DNA of 18,834 nt, from positions 1 to 18,834 of the forward strand of contig JBIIJN010000051.1 of NCBI GenBank assembly GCA_044233745.1. The letters run 5' to 3'. Numbering within the stretch: the first letter of the stretch is position 1; every line of letters starts with the position of its first letter. Position numbers and translations under genes: made by a program. Positions 1-8,379 of the stretch are shown here, one piece after another. This stretch comes from UBA6165 sp044233745. Its GTDB lineage: Bacteria; Bacteroidota; Bacteroidia; Flavobacteriales_D; Crocinitomicaceae. The notes beneath the pieces are model-generated. The model was not told the DNA's origin. It worked only from the letters and a program-made list of their open reading frames with translations, and did no database searches.

Positions 1-1422
1 GGTAGAGTTAAAAAAGTTGCCGCCTCGCTGAACGCTTCCTTCATTGATGTAGGTTATGAAAAAGATGGATTTTTACATTATTTAGATGTAGGTCCTCAGT
101 TCAATTCTCTTAACAAGTTCTTAAAAGACTCCCTAAACAAAAAGCAGAAAGTTGCAGACCTGCTGTATTTCCAGTTGGAACAAGATATACCCAAAGAGGG
201 CAAAGTTGGCGACATTTTATCGCATAGCCAGCCCATTTTGGTGCAAGTAGCCAAAGAACCCATTTCAAGTAAAGGTCCGCGCCTATGTTCGGAAATTACC
301 TTAGCCGGGCGCTATATTGTTTTGGTTCCTTTTTCCAACAAAGTTTCTGTTTCCCAAAAAATCCGTGAAGCCTCCGAACGCGATCGTTTGCGCGACATCA
401 TGCAGAGTATCAAACCCAAAAATTTTGGTGTTATTATTCGCACAGTGGCGCAAAACAAAAAGATTGAAGAGCTTGATCAGGATTTGAAAAACCTCCTGGC
501 CAAGTGGAAACGCATGTATGAAAATGTGCTTACCAGCAAACCGCCAACACGCGTTTTAGGTGAGATAGACAAAGCATCCGCCTTGCTGCGAGATATGTTA
601 AATGAGGATTTCTCAAAAATTCATATCAACGACCCTGAAGCCCTCGAAAGCATGAAGGCGTTTATCTCCGAAATTGCGCCTGGCAAAGAGAAAATCATCA
701 AAGCCTATGATGGCAAAGTGAATATCTTCGAGAAGTTTGGTATCAACAAACAAATTAAATCGTGCTTTGGCAAAAAAGTGCCGCTGCCTTCTGGTGGGTA
801 TTTGATTGTTGAACACACCGAAGCCATGCACGTTATCGACGTGAATAGCGGTAATAGAAAAGGTGCAGATGGTCAGGAAGACAATGCGCTAACCACCAAC
901 GTAGAGGCTGCTCATGAAATCGCACGTATTCTGAGGTTGCGCGACATGGGGGGCATTATTGCCATCGATTTTATTGATATGTACGACAAGGAGAACAACA
1001 AAATGTTGTTTGATACGCTCAAAGAAGCCATGAAAGCCGACCGAGCGAAACACAATATTTTGCCTCCTTCCAAATTTGGTGTTGTTGAAATTACGCGCCA
1101 ACGTGTGCGTCCAGAAACAGATATCAAAACCAATGAATCGTGTCCAACATGCAAAGGCACTGGCGAAGTTCAGGCTTCTATTTTGTTGGTTGAAGAAATT
1201 GAGGGCGATTTGCGCAGCCATTTGGCAGACAGTGCTCAACCGAAATTTGCGCTTTGGGTGCATCCTTACATCGAGGCATACCTCAAAAAAGGTTTCATTT
1301 CTAAGCAAATGCGTTGGTTCTTGGAGACAAAAAAATGGGTGCCCGTGCGTGGTGTTTCAGACATGCCTTTGCTATCCTACAAATTTGTTGACAAAGATCT
1401 TAATGAATTGGTAAATGGCTAA
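1..1422 (+). CDS. rng: Ribonuclease G/E family endoribonuclease (5' end outside window)
   Basis: Single-strand-specific endoribonuclease of rRNA maturation and mRNA decay, acting in the cytoplasm. The reading frame is open from base 1, so the gene starts before the window; 473 residues are visible, against roughly 490-520 in the family. The first visible residues (GRVKKV, then AAFxDxGxEKxGFLH-like sequence) are an S1 RNA-binding domain. The catalytic metal-binding region follows: IDVNSG near bases 838-855 and IDFIDM near 964-981 carry the paired aspartates. The zinc-link motif CPTC lies at about 1141-1152, followed by the small C-terminal domain. The short tail without a long disordered scaffold fits RNase G better than RNase E. 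The stop overlaps the start of recX by 8 bp, implying translational coupling. The family assignment is secure; G versus E naming is less so. Confidence 0.95.
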   Translation, partial: GRVKKVAASLNASFIDVGYEKDGFLHYLDVGPQFNSLNKFLKDSLNKKQKVADLLYFQLEQDIPKEGKVGDILSHSQPILVQVAKEPISSKGPRLCSEITLAGRYIVLVPFSNKVSVSQKIREASERDRLRDIMQSIKPKNFGVIIRTVAQNKKIEELDQDLKNLLAKWKRMYENVLTSKPPTRVLGEIDKASALLRDMLNEDFSKIHINDPEALESMKAFISEIAPGKEKIIKAYDGKVNIFEKFGINKQIKSCFGKKVPLPSGGYLIVEHTEAMHVIDVNSGNRKGADGQEDNALTTNVEAAHEIARILRLRDMGGIIAIDFIDMYDKENNKMLFDTLKEAMKADRAKHNILPPSKFGVVEITRQRVRPETDIKTNESCPTCKGTGEVQASILLVEEIEGDLRSHLADSAQPKFALWVHPYIEAYLKKGFISKQMRWFLETKKWVPVRGVSDMPLLSYKFVDKDLNELVNG

Positions 1423-1873
1423 ATCTCCCGAATACCAAACCGCGAAAACCAAACTGGAGTCATTTTGTGCTTATCAGGAACGGTGCACGCACGAGGTTAA
1501 GGAGAAAATAAAAGCCTTCGATTTAAACGAGTCTGAAGTTGTGGAATTGCTTGGCTTTTTGCGCGACAATAAATATTTAGATGAAGAACGATTTGCCCGG
1601 AGTTATGCTTCGGGCAAATTTGTGATTAAAGGCTGGGGTCGCGTTAAAATTCGCAGCCATATGAAAGCCAAATTTGTACCCAATGAGCTTATTCAACGCG
1701 GACTTTCTGAAATTGACGACGACGCATATCTAGAGCGACTCAAGAACCTGGCTCAGCGCAAATGGGCCGAATTAGACAAGGAAAAAAATGATTGGACCAA
1801 AAAGCAAAAGCTCTATCGCTTTCTAGCCGGAAAAGGCTATGAGACCTTTCTATTCGACCAACTTGATTTGTAA
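1415..1873 (+). CDS. recX: RecX family regulator of RecA
   Basis: A 152-residue protein matching the RecX family in length and pattern. RecX proteins bind inside the RecA filament groove and modulate recombinase activity. Visible signatures are the YLDEERFARSYA helix (residues about 54-65) and the following KGWGRVKIRSHMKAKFV segment (about 72-88), which match the family's tandem three-helix repeats. The ATG at 1415 lies inside the last codons of the upstream ribonuclease gene (8-bp overlap), supporting this start and coupled translation. No recA lies in the window, so this is not the recA-recX arrangement known from many bacteria. Confidence 0.9.
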   Translation: MAKSPEYQTAKTKLESFCAYQERCTHEVKEKIKAFDLNESEVVELLGFLRDNKYLDEERFARSYASGKFVIKGWGRVKIRSHMKAKFVPNELIQRGLSEIDDDAYLERLKNLAQRKWAELDKEKNDWTKKQKLYRFLAGKGYETFLFDQLDL

Positions 1874-1985
1874 TCATTGGGCACTGCTTTTTTTGACTCA
1901 ACGGTTTACTTGAGGTACACAATCAACGGCCAAACAAACTTTGTTCTTTTATCGAACTTTGTTTCCCTTGTTTTGTTTTTACATC

Positions 1986-2423
1986 ATGGTTTTGCTCAAT
2001 TCAATTTTGCTGGCGCTTTGGCTTCCTTGTGCGCAGTTTGTTACCCAGAAAAATGAGGAACAAGCTAAGCTTATCATTGAGGTTGATAATATTCGCCACC
2101 TTGGAGGACAATCGATGCGTTTGGCCATCGACAAAAGGGAAAGTTTTCTTGTGACCACAACACCGTTTGTTTATGCCATCGTAGAGGTGCGAAACGATAA
2201 GATTACTCACACGTTTTCCTTGCCTAAAGGCGAATATGCCGTTTCGGTTTATCATGATTTGAATGGCAATGAGAAATTGGATAAGAACTTTTTTGGCGCC
2301 CCTACGGAGCCTTACGGATTCAGCAGAAATTTCAAGCCTTTTATGCGTGCACCCAAATTTGACGAGGTTCAAATCTCCCTTACTCAAGACAGAAAAATTA
2401 ACATTTCACTCATTCAACCCTAA
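1986..2423 (+). CDS. DUF2141 domain secreted protein
   Basis: Small exported protein of unknown function. The core (PKGEYAVSVYHDLNGNEKLD, then GAPTEPYGFSRN) is the hallmark of DUF2141, common in Bacteroidota and proteobacteria as a beta-sandwich of about 140 residues behind a signal peptide. Start choice is uncertain. The ATG at 1986 gives 145 residues and a hydrophobic leader (MVLLNSILLALWLPCAQ) that lacks the usual basic N-terminus. A TTG at 1941 in the same frame adds 15 residues including an arginine and gives a more complete signal sequence. The upstream in-frame stop is at 1911, so nothing longer is possible. It ends 13 bp before the next gene, suggesting cotranscription. Confidence 0.8.
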   Translation: MVLLNSILLALWLPCAQFVTQKNEEQAKLIIEVDNIRHLGGQSMRLAIDKRESFLVTTTPFVYAIVEVRNDKITHTFSLPKGEYAVSVYHDLNGNEKLDKNFFGAPTEPYGFSRNFKPFMRAPKFDEVQISLTQDRKINISLIQP

Positions 2424-2436
2424 TTGATTCAATAAT

Positions 2437-2892
2437 ATGAAGCGTCTGTATAGCCAACAATGGTTGCCCATTTCCCTCGATGAAGCTTGGGATTTTTTCT
2501 CAAGTCCGAAAAATCTGAATGAAATCACTCCCGAGGATATGGTTTTCGAAATCAAGTCGGATGTGCCTGAAAAAATGTATCCCGGTATGTTCATTATGTA
2601 TTCCATTCGTCCTATGTTCAATATACCAATGAACTGGGTTACTGAAATTACACATGTGTCCGACAGGAAATTTTTTGTTGATGAACAGCGCGTTGGACCC
2701 TATCATATTTGGCACCATGAGCACCATTTCGAAGAAAAAGACGGTGGTGTTTTGATGACTGATATTTTGCATTATAATGTTGGAATGTCTTTTTTGGGCT
2801 GGATAGCTTCCAAATTGTTTGTCGATAAAAAGGTTCAAGGCATTTTTGATTATCGCTACAAGATTTTGGAGCAGCGCTTCGGCACGAAATGA
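2437..2892 (+). CDS. SRPBCC/START-fold ligand-binding protein
   Basis: A 151-residue soluble protein of the SRPBCC (polyketide cyclase/START, Bet v 1-like) superfamily. The N-terminus (about residues 8-30, ISLDEAWDFFSSPKNLNEIT) is the usual first strand plus helix, and the later sequence (GPYHIWHHEHHFEEKDGGVLM) fits the central beta-sheet followed by the long C-terminal helix. Members bind hydrophobic ligands in a cavity; the substrate here cannot be read from sequence. Related genes are often loosely labelled cell division inhibitor, which is not supported. It starts 13 bp after the DUF2141 stop and probably shares its transcript. Confidence 0.8.
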   Translation: MKRLYSQQWLPISLDEAWDFFSSPKNLNEITPEDMVFEIKSDVPEKMYPGMFIMYSIRPMFNIPMNWVTEITHVSDRKFFVDEQRVGPYHIWHHEHHFEEKDGGVLMTDILHYNVGMSFLGWIASKLFVDKKVQGIFDYRYKILEQRFGTK

Positions 2893-2940
2893 TTTTTCAA
2901 AACCTGCTAAAAATCAAATTTTTTCAAAGCTTTAATTTTC

Positions 2941-2948
2941 TACTTTTG
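2941..2948 (+). promoter_or_regulatory. Putative -7 promoter element (TAnnTTTG) for the universal stress gene
   Basis: TACTTTTG matches the Bacteroidota primary sigma factor -7 consensus TAnnTTTG and ends 17 bp before the ATG of the universal stress protein, giving a leader of roughly ten bases. No good TTG-type -33 box is visible at the right distance, so this rests on one half of the promoter plus position. Confidence 0.5.
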
Positions 2949-2965
2949 CTCAAAATTTAAAATTC

Positions 2966-3790
2966 ATGCAAAAGCCTATTTACCTTGTTCCTTGTGATTT
3001 TAGTGATAAATTTGAAAGTGCCTTGCGTTTGGGCATCGATTTGGCCGTTTATAACAAAGGCTCGGTGATGTCTGTGCACATCGTTTCAAAAAAATCCGAT
3101 AAAATTGAGGCCAAACAAAAGATGAAAAAAGTAATCGCCGCGTTGAAAGATGAAGAGCGAGAGTTGGTCGAATACCGTGTTTTGGTCGGTGATATTTACG
3201 ATGACATTGCCAAAGCTGCCGAAGTGTTGAATGTAGCATTTATAGTAATGGGTACGCACGGCGCCAAAGGCATGCAAAAATTGATGGGTAGCCATGCTTT
3301 GAAATTGGTTAATTCAACTTCTTCGCCTTTCATGATTACACAGGGAAACAAGTATATCGATAAAATGAAGAACATCGTGTTCCCGTTTAGTCACGAGAAA
3401 GAAAGTGTTCAAGTTGCCATGTTTACCGCGGGAATAGCCAAGCAGTTTGGTAGTAAAGTCCATTTGATTGGCTTCCACGACAAAGACAGTTTGATTGAAT
3501 CTAAGATGAAATCGAATTTGATGCTATTGAAGAATTTTTTCACAGAACAGAAAATCGATTTCGTTGTTGCTGATATTGATAAATCTCAGGATTTTGAAAA
3601 AGAATTGATGACCTATGCCGATGGAGTAGATGCGGATTTATTTGCGGCCACTTTCTTCAGCTCCTCCTTGATTAAAGGTGTTAGCGGTTTCCTTCAGTTC
3701 CTGATTGAAAATGAATCGAGTATTCCTGTTCTTACTGTAAATTCAGAGGAATTAAGCGTGAGCAGCGTTTCTTCGGTGATGATTGGATAA
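2966..3790 (+). CDS. Universal stress protein, tandem UspA domains
   Basis: A 274-residue cytoplasmic protein with two UspA-type alpha/beta domains. Domain 1 (about residues 1-127) opens with YLVPCDFSDKFESAL and holds the nucleotide-binding signature GTHGAKGMQKLMGS at about 96-109; the glycine spacing is one residue shorter than the G-x2-G-x9-G(S/T) consensus. Domain 2 (about 133-262) keeps the overall pattern (NIVFPFSHEKES, later SSIPVLTVN) but lacks the glycine motif, having FFSSSLIKGVSG instead, so it probably does not bind ATP. Tandem Usp proteins with one degenerate half are common in Bacteroidota. The gene has its own candidate promoter and is followed by a strong terminator, so it looks monocistronic. 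The specific stress role is unknown. Confidence 0.9.
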   Translation: MQKPIYLVPCDFSDKFESALRLGIDLAVYNKGSVMSVHIVSKKSDKIEAKQKMKKVIAALKDEERELVEYRVLVGDIYDDIAKAAEVLNVAFIVMGTHGAKGMQKLMGSHALKLVNSTSSPFMITQGNKYIDKMKNIVFPFSHEKESVQVAMFTAGIAKQFGSKVHLIGFHDKDSLIESKMKSNLMLLKNFFTEQKIDFVVADIDKSQDFEKELMTYADGVDADLFAATFFSSSLIKGVSGFLQFLIENESSIPVLTVNSEELSVSSVSSVMIG

Positions 3791-3814
3791 ACGTTTTGCT
3801 TTTATAAAATTAGC

Positions 3815-3844
3815 GGGATATCAGAAATGGTATCCCTTTTTTTT
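3815..3844 (+). terminator. Rho-independent terminator after the universal stress gene
   Basis: GGGATATC pairs with GGTATCCC (8 bp with one G-U) around a 6-base loop and is followed directly by eight T. It lies 25 bp after the stop at 3790 and ends the plus-strand run. Confidence 0.85.
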
Positions 3845-3976
3845 GCTTTCTAACTCAAGTTTGATGTAAGATTTTTTCTTCGATAAGAAAGCTTTCCGTA
3901 ACAAGAATAGGTCACAGCGATTTTGTTGTCCTGGCTTAGATATCTAATTGCGCATCTTGCAAATGCAAAGCGACGC

Positions 3977-4010
3977 AAAAAAAAAGGACGCCGAAATTCG
4001 ACGTCCTTCT
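3977..4010 (-). terminator. Rho-independent terminator of the T9SS protein gene
   Basis: Read on the minus strand, AAGGACG (4008-4002) pairs with CGTCCTT (3990-3984), with a further CG/CG pair inside after one mismatch, followed by a tract of nine T (3985-3977). It lies about 20 bp after the stop of the minus-strand gene at 4031. Between this and the plus-strand terminator (3845-3976) no gene or other structure was seen. Confidence 0.85.
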
Positions 4011-4030
4011 TTAAACATATTGGAGAGTGA

Positions 4031-5962
4031 TTATTTCACAATCAATTTCTGAGTAATTGTAGAAGTACCAGCAGAGATAGTAACTGTGTACATACCTTGA
4101 GCCATACCTTCCAAGTTCATTGTGATGTTGTGAGCACCAACAGTCAATTGACCAGCGTTGATGGTTTGGATTGTTTTGCCAGCCAAATCGCGAATCACGA
4201 TTACTACGTTTTCGTCACCGTTCAAAGACATTTGAACATTGGCCGTTTCAGCAGCTGGGTTAGGATAAACTGTTACATCACTTGCATCAATTGTTTCGTT
4301 TTCTAAACCTACGAAACAAGTGAAAACTGGACGCACAACAGGTACGCGAACATAAGTTCCACCATCAACAGTTGGTGATAAAGATACGAAAGTTGAACCA
4401 TCCATACCGATCGTTGTACCTGCCAAAGATTCACCTGCAAATGCAACCGGAATAGGAGCACTTTCTGAGAAAGAAGCCATAACAGCAACGTCTTCACCAG
4501 CTGTAACGTTGATACAGTTTTCATCGAAATACAAACGAACCGTTTTTCCAAAATCAGCAGCCGTGATTTGATATTCAGCAGTAATTCCAGCAAATACAAA
4601 CTCATCATTTACAAACTTCCAGATTTGAGCGTAAACAGTATTTCCAAGATAATCTGCCTGGCCACCTGCCGCAATATTTGCAATACCCACATCAACAGCA
4701 CCAATGTTGTTGAATGGTCCACTTGCTGTTTGGAAAATCTCAAACCAAGTACCAATAGATGGGTCACCTTCTGGTTCAGCCCAACCTGTAAATCCACCAG
4801 TCATTGACGCAGGAACACCTGTGTAGAAGTCGCTTGCCATTACACCACCATTTGCACCACCAGTTGCTGGAGTAACTTCAAATGGGAAAGAAGCAACATC
4901 ATCACCTGTGTTGGTCAATGTGTTGTTGGACATTACAGTTAAAGTAAAGTTGTAAACACCAGCTGTGGCAGGAACTGTAAATGCAGGAGCGCCAGTAATA
5001 TACAAGGTGTCGTTTTGCGTTGAAGCTACTGTTACCGGAGAACCGTCACCGTCATAGTTGGTAGTTACACCATTCAAATAAGCGTTTTGTGTTTCAACAC
5101 CATTGTTTGCAACATCTCCTTTGAATTCAATTTTCAATGAACCATCTGTTGGCACTTGAGATACAGGAACTTTAGTATGCATGTAACCCAATTGACCAGT
5201 TAAATAAGCATATCTATTGATCAAAGTCATATCGTTTTCATCACCAGGCACAATAGTCATGTTATCAACATACCAACCGTAGTCGATAAAGTTCAGATTA
5301 GCACCGTTTTGCGCACCATTCCAGAACAAACGAACTCTAACTTGAGAAATATCACCGCTCAAATAAGGCATTAAATTTACTCTTCTCAACATCGGGTGAG
5401 GATAAACTGCACCTCCCGTGCTTGTTAATGGAGCGATATCGTTATTGTCTTTCACTGTTACCCAAGTCACACCATCCAAAGATATTTGAACAGCTTGCAA
5501 GGTGATGAAACGCGCACCATATTGGTGAAACTCCAAGTGTGGCACTTGAACACCAGTCAAATCGATTGTTCCAGTGTAAGTCAAAGTGAAAGGTCCGTCA
5601 GCAACAGCAGTTGTTGTAGTACCATTTCTGAAACGAGCAAATGAACCAGAAGTGTTCATGTTTGCTTGAAAACCGTTGTACCAGCTGTTTGTAGCAGTAC
5701 CGATAGACCATCCAAATTCAGGTGGATTGGCACCAACAGGTCCGGCTGCAGTCCAGTTGTTTGCATCTTCAAAGCCATCAAACCAAACGCCACCACCTTT
5801 AGGTGCAACGATAATGGCATTTTCTGGCTTAAAATCCACTGCTTCAGTTGCAGGGCTCGCGGCAGCTGCATTCTTCACAGGAAGAACAGGTAAGTTGTTT
5901 TGTGCAATCGTTGTTCCAAGCGTCACAACAAAAGCAGACAATAGCATAATTTTGTTTTTCAT
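4031..5962 (-). CDS. Secreted beta-rich protein with C-terminal T9SS type A sorting domain
   Basis: A 643-residue exported protein. The ATG at 5962 gives a clean signal peptide (MKNKIMLLSAFVVTLGTTIAQ); an in-frame TTG nine bases earlier is less likely. Residues about 55-240 (from VWFDGFEDANNWTAAG to YGWYVDNMTI) look like a MAM/choice-of-anchor jelly-roll seen in Bacteroidota surface proteins. Residues about 245-365 resemble an immunoglobulin-like fold, and 375-545 form a further glycine- and alanine-rich beta region. The last 80 residues (VYPNPAAETANV to TITQKLIVK) are a T9SS type A sorting domain, the signal for export across the outer membrane and cleavage or attachment at the surface. No catalytic motif was recognised, so an adhesive or structural role is only a guess. 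A promoter box and a good terminator flank it, so it is probably transcribed alone. Confidence 0.85.
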   Translation of the reverse strand: MKNKIMLLSAFVVTLGTTIAQNNLPVLPVKNAAAASPATEAVDFKPENAIIVAPKGGGVWFDGFEDANNWTAAGPVGANPPEFGWSIGTATNSWYNGFQANMNTSGSFARFRNGTTTTAVADGPFTLTYTGTIDLTGVQVPHLEFHQYGARFITLQAVQISLDGVTWVTVKDNNDIAPLTSTGGAVYPHPMLRRVNLMPYLSGDISQVRVRLFWNGAQNGANLNFIDYGWYVDNMTIVPGDENDMTLINRYAYLTGQLGYMHTKVPVSQVPTDGSLKIEFKGDVANNGVETQNAYLNGVTTNYDGDGSPVTVASTQNDTLYITGAPAFTVPATAGVYNFTLTVMSNNTLTNTGDDVASFPFEVTPATGGANGGVMASDFYTGVPASMTGGFTGWAEPEGDPSIGTWFEIFQTASGPFNNIGAVDVGIANIAAGGQADYLGNTVYAQIWKFVNDEFVFAGITAEYQITAADFGKTVRLYFDENCINVTAGEDVAVMASFSESAPIPVAFAGESLAGTTIGMDGSTFVSLSPTVDGGTYVRVPVVRPVFTCFVGLENETIDASDVTVYPNPAAETANVQMSLNGDENVVIVIRDLAGKTIQTINAGQLTVGAHNITMNLEGMAQGMYTVTISAGTSTITQKLIVK

Positions 5963-5987
5963 GTTTATCAATTTTTTTTTCGAACCT

Positions 5988-5995
5988 CAAAGTTA
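5988..5995 (-). promoter_or_regulatory. Putative -7 promoter element (TAnnTTTG) of the T9SS gene
   Basis: On the minus strand TAACTTTG matches TAnnTTTG exactly and lies 25 bp upstream of the ATG at 5962. A convincing -33 TTG box at the expected spacing is not visible; the upstream stretch is A/T-rich. Confidence 0.5.
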
Positions 5996-6059
5996 AGGCT
6001 TTTTTTAAATAAAATGCTTACACAACATATTTTCATCAAGGAAAATAACAGGTCTAAGC

Positions 6060-6854
6060 TCAAAAATTTACTTTTCTGTCTTTTAAAAATGCCAAAGAAT
6101 GACGAACGCCATCCAAATCTGATTGTGATAAACAAGAAACAGAGATATTTTCTTTGTTTAAAATGGGTGTCTGTATATATTGACCCATGGCATCAATTAT
6201 TTGACTTGATCCGTTGTATTGTAGTTGGTTATAATCGCTTCCAACACGGTTCAATGCCAATACAAAGCACTGATTTTCAATAGCTCTAGCGGGCAGTAAC
6301 TTATCCCAATGTGCGATTCTTCTTTCAGGCCAGTTGGCAACATAAATGATGGCATCGTAGGCAAATGTGCCGTCTTTTGAGATGTTATTTCTGCAATTTT
6401 CTGGAAATCTCAAATCGTAACACACCTGAAGCAATAGCTTCCATTCGCGAAAGGAAACAATCGTTTTTTCGCTGCCAGGGGTGTAATATGCATCTTCTTT
6501 GGCCAATGAGAAAAGATGGATTTTGTCGTAGTAATCAACATTTCCATTGGGGTGAACAGCCACCATGCGATTGAAATAATGCTCATTTTCTGTGATAATT
6601 AGAGATGCCACACAAAGACAGTCGAGTGATTTGGATTTGGTTTTTAACCAATTCAGTCCCATTGAATTCTCCATTTTTTCTGCCAGCGCTTCTGCATTCA
6701 TGGTAAATCCGGTGTGAAACATTTCAGGAAAAATGAGTACATCAACCGACTCAGAAAGTTGAGCAGACAACAAGGTGTCGAAATGTTGTAAATTTTTGGC
6801 TTTATCTTCCCAAAATTGCTGGGTTTGAACCAAGGCTACTTTTAAATCTGACAT
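6060..6854 (-). CDS. Nitrilase-superfamily amidase, probable omega-amidase
   Basis: A 264-residue cytoplasmic carbon-nitrogen hydrolase. The Glu-Lys-Cys catalytic triad is visible as E44 in LIFPEMFHTGF, K111 in YYDKIHLF and C145 in LLQVCYDLRFPE. The short form without an added domain, the RFPE context and the neighbour point to the omega-amidase (YafV/Nit2-like) branch, which hydrolyses alpha-ketoglutaramate or alpha-ketosuccinamate to the keto acid and ammonia. Its start overlaps the stop region of the aminotransferase gene by 13 bp, so the two are translated together. Transaminases using glutamine as amino donor release alpha-ketoglutaramate, which this enzyme would remove. Family and triad are certain; substrate is inferred from context. 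Confidence 0.88.
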   Translation of the reverse strand: MSDLKVALVQTQQFWEDKAKNLQHFDTLLSAQLSESVDVLIFPEMFHTGFTMNAEALAEKMENSMGLNWLKTKSKSLDCLCVASLIITENEHYFNRMVAVHPNGNVDYYDKIHLFSLAKEDAYYTPGSEKTIVSFREWKLLLQVCYDLRFPENCRNNISKDGTFAYDAIIYVANWPERRIAHWDKLLPARAIENQCFVLALNRVGSDYNQLQYNGSSQIIDAMGQYIQTPILNKENISVSCLSQSDLDGVRHSLAFLKDRKVNF

Positions 6855-7993
6855 AATCGTTGGGCGGCTTGGGTTAATGTTTCTTCACTTTTTGCAAAGC
6901 ACAGACGGAGTACATTTTGTGAATATGCTTCTTGGAAGAAAACGGAAATCGGAATGCTGGCTACACCAATTTCTTTTGTGAGCCAAATGGCAAAATCTTC
7001 ATCTTTTTCTTGGCTAATGGCACTGTAGTCAATCAGCTGAAAATAGGTGCCCGAACAAGGCAAAAGTTTGAAGCGACTGTTTTCAAGGAGTCCGTGCAAC
7101 AGGGTTCGTTTTTGATTATACATGGCGGATATCGCACTGATATCAACGATGTTCAAATAATCGGCAATGGCATCTTGGGCATAATGATTCACCGAGAAAA
7201 CTAAATATTGATGCACTTTGGCAATTTCTGAAATGAGGTGTTTGGGTGCAGTTAAATAACCGACTTTCCAACCTGTTACATGCAATGTTTTGCCGAAAGA
7301 AGAAACGGTAATCAATCTGTTTTGAAGCGATTCAAATTGGTGCATCGTGATGGCTTCATCGGTAAAATTGATGAACTCGTAAACTTCATCAGAAAGCACC
7401 AAACAATTGGGAAATCCATTCAAAATTCCGACCAATTCCTTCAATTGATCTTGCCCAAAAACAGCTCCAGTCGGATTGTGGGGATTGTTGATGATGAGCA
7501 TTTTAGTTTTGTCATTCAGGGCAGATTTGATGCGGTCTAAATCCAACGAAAGACTGTGGGTCAAGGGTATATGAATACAAGTTCCTCCAATCAATTGAAT
7601 AGCTGGTGCATAACAATCATAGGCTGGGTCGATAATGATCACTTCATGGTCTTTGTTTACCAATGCTTGAATCGCTGTGAATATGGCTTGTGTTGCTCCA
7701 GCGGTTATCAATATTTCATCTACAGTAAGTTCACGCTTTTGTTCACGAGTAATCAACTTTTGAATGGCTTCGCGCAGTTTAGGCAAACCCATCATTGGTG
7801 CATATTGGTGCACATTTTTATTCAGACTTTCTTGGAGAATGGCTTCGAATTGTGCATCGAGTGGAAAATCAGGGAAGCCTTGAGATAGATTGATTGCCTT
7901 GTGTTCGTTAGCCAAAGCACTCATCGTGGTGAATATAGTAGTGCCAAGGTTCGGCAATTTCGATTGGATATTAAGGGCAACGAGTTCCTCCAT
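6842..7993 (-). CDS. PLP-dependent aminotransferase, methionine/glutamine (YbdL/KAT-like) type
   Basis: A 383-residue fold-type I class I/II aminotransferase. NLSQGFPDFP near residue 35 is the characteristic opening of the kynurenine/glutamine/methionine aminotransferase branch. NNPHNPTG at about 169-176 holds the substrate/PLP asparagine, SDEVYEF at 201-207 the PLP-binding aspartate and tyrosine, and SSFGKTLHVTGWKVGY places the Schiff-base lysine at K235. The length is normal. Members transfer the amino group of methionine or glutamine to keto acids, including the last step of methionine salvage. The overlapping omega-amidase gene downstream fits glutamine as donor, because hydrolysis of the keto product makes the exchange irreversible. 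Exact amino-acid preference cannot be read from sequence. Confidence 0.9.
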   Translation of the reverse strand: MEELVALNIQSKLPNLGTTIFTTMSALANEHKAINLSQGFPDFPLDAQFEAILQESLNKNVHQYAPMMGLPKLREAIQKLITREQKRELTVDEILITAGATQAIFTAIQALVNKDHEVIIIDPAYDCYAPAIQLIGGTCIHIPLTHSLSLDLDRIKSALNDKTKMLIINNPHNPTGAVFGQDQLKELVGILNGFPNCLVLSDEVYEFINFTDEAITMHQFESLQNRLITVSSFGKTLHVTGWKVGYLTAPKHLISEIAKVHQYLVFSVNHYAQDAIADYLNIVDISAISAMYNQKRTLLHGLLENSRFKLLPCSGTYFQLIDYSAISQEKDEDFAIWLTKEIGVASIPISVFFQEAYSQNVLRLCFAKSEETLTQAAQRLCQI

Positions 7994-8060
7994 GTATTTT
8001 GATTTGGTTGGTAAAAATAGAAGTTTTTTAAACCCATCATTGCGAATCTGTTTGAAACGC

Positions 8061-8068
8061 TATTTTTG
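8061..8068 (+). promoter_or_regulatory. Putative promoter (-7 TATTTTTG) of the lipoprotein pair
   Basis: TATTTTTG matches TAnnTTTG and is preceded, after an 18-base spacer, by ATTG at 8039-8042 as a possible -33 box. It ends 13 bp before the ATG at 8082, so the leader would be very short. It lies in the 88-bp divergent gap shared with the aminotransferase gene. Confidence 0.55.
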
Positions 8069-8081
8069 TCAAAAAAAACGC

Positions 8082-8360
8082 ATGAAAGTTTTATTTGTTC
8101 TACTGGGTTCTCTTGCTATGATGGCTTGCTCGCGCACCAATGAATTGTGTCACTGTATTCATGAGGCCGACGAATTGAATAAGCTTTCCAATGAACTGCT
8201 TTATGCCGATGAGGTAAGCGCAGAACAACAAGCCGAATTGAATCAACTCAGAAAACGCATCGATTCGCTTTGTGCTCCTTTCTACGAAATGGGTCCAGAA
8301 GAAATGTATAAAATGCGCAATGAGTGCATCGATCAAGATTTGCTGGATATGCAAAAGTAA
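8082..8360 (+). CDS. Small cysteine-containing lipoprotein, unknown function
   Basis: A 92-residue predicted lipoprotein. The ATG at 8082 begins a typical type II signal sequence (MKVLFVLLGSLAMMAC) with the lipidated cysteine at C16. A longer open frame from 7890 would hide this signal inside the protein and run antisense into the aminotransferase gene, so the shorter start is preferred. The mature part has a CHC pair just after the lipid cysteine, a helical acidic middle and two further cysteines (DSLCAPF and RNECIDQ). Small Bacteroidota lipoproteins with CxC near the N-terminus and later spaced cysteines are familiar but uncharacterised; the cysteines suggest disulfides. The second lipoprotein gene starts 19 bp downstream. 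Confidence 0.7.
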   Translation: MKVLFVLLGSLAMMACSRTNELCHCIHEADELNKLSNELLYADEVSAEQQAELNQLRKRIDSLCAPFYEMGPEEMYKMRNECIDQDLLDMQK

Positions 8361-8379
8361 AACCTCAATTTTAAAGATT

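Noticed and set aside
1898..1916. CTCAA/TTGAG inverted repeat after recX as a terminator
   Set aside because: The T-run lies before the hairpin, not after it, and the stem is only five pairs.
5656..5996. Overlapping open frames on both strands inside the T9SS gene
   Set aside because: They are low-complexity shadows of the real coding frame, with no start context or recognisable domain.
7890..8081. Upstream extension of the small lipoprotein frame
   Set aside because: It overlaps the aminotransferase gene antisense and would bury a good lipoprotein signal peptide.
8272..8379. Upstream extension of the second lipoprotein frame
   Set aside because: It lies inside the preceding gene in another frame and hides the signal peptide with the lipobox cysteine at C22.
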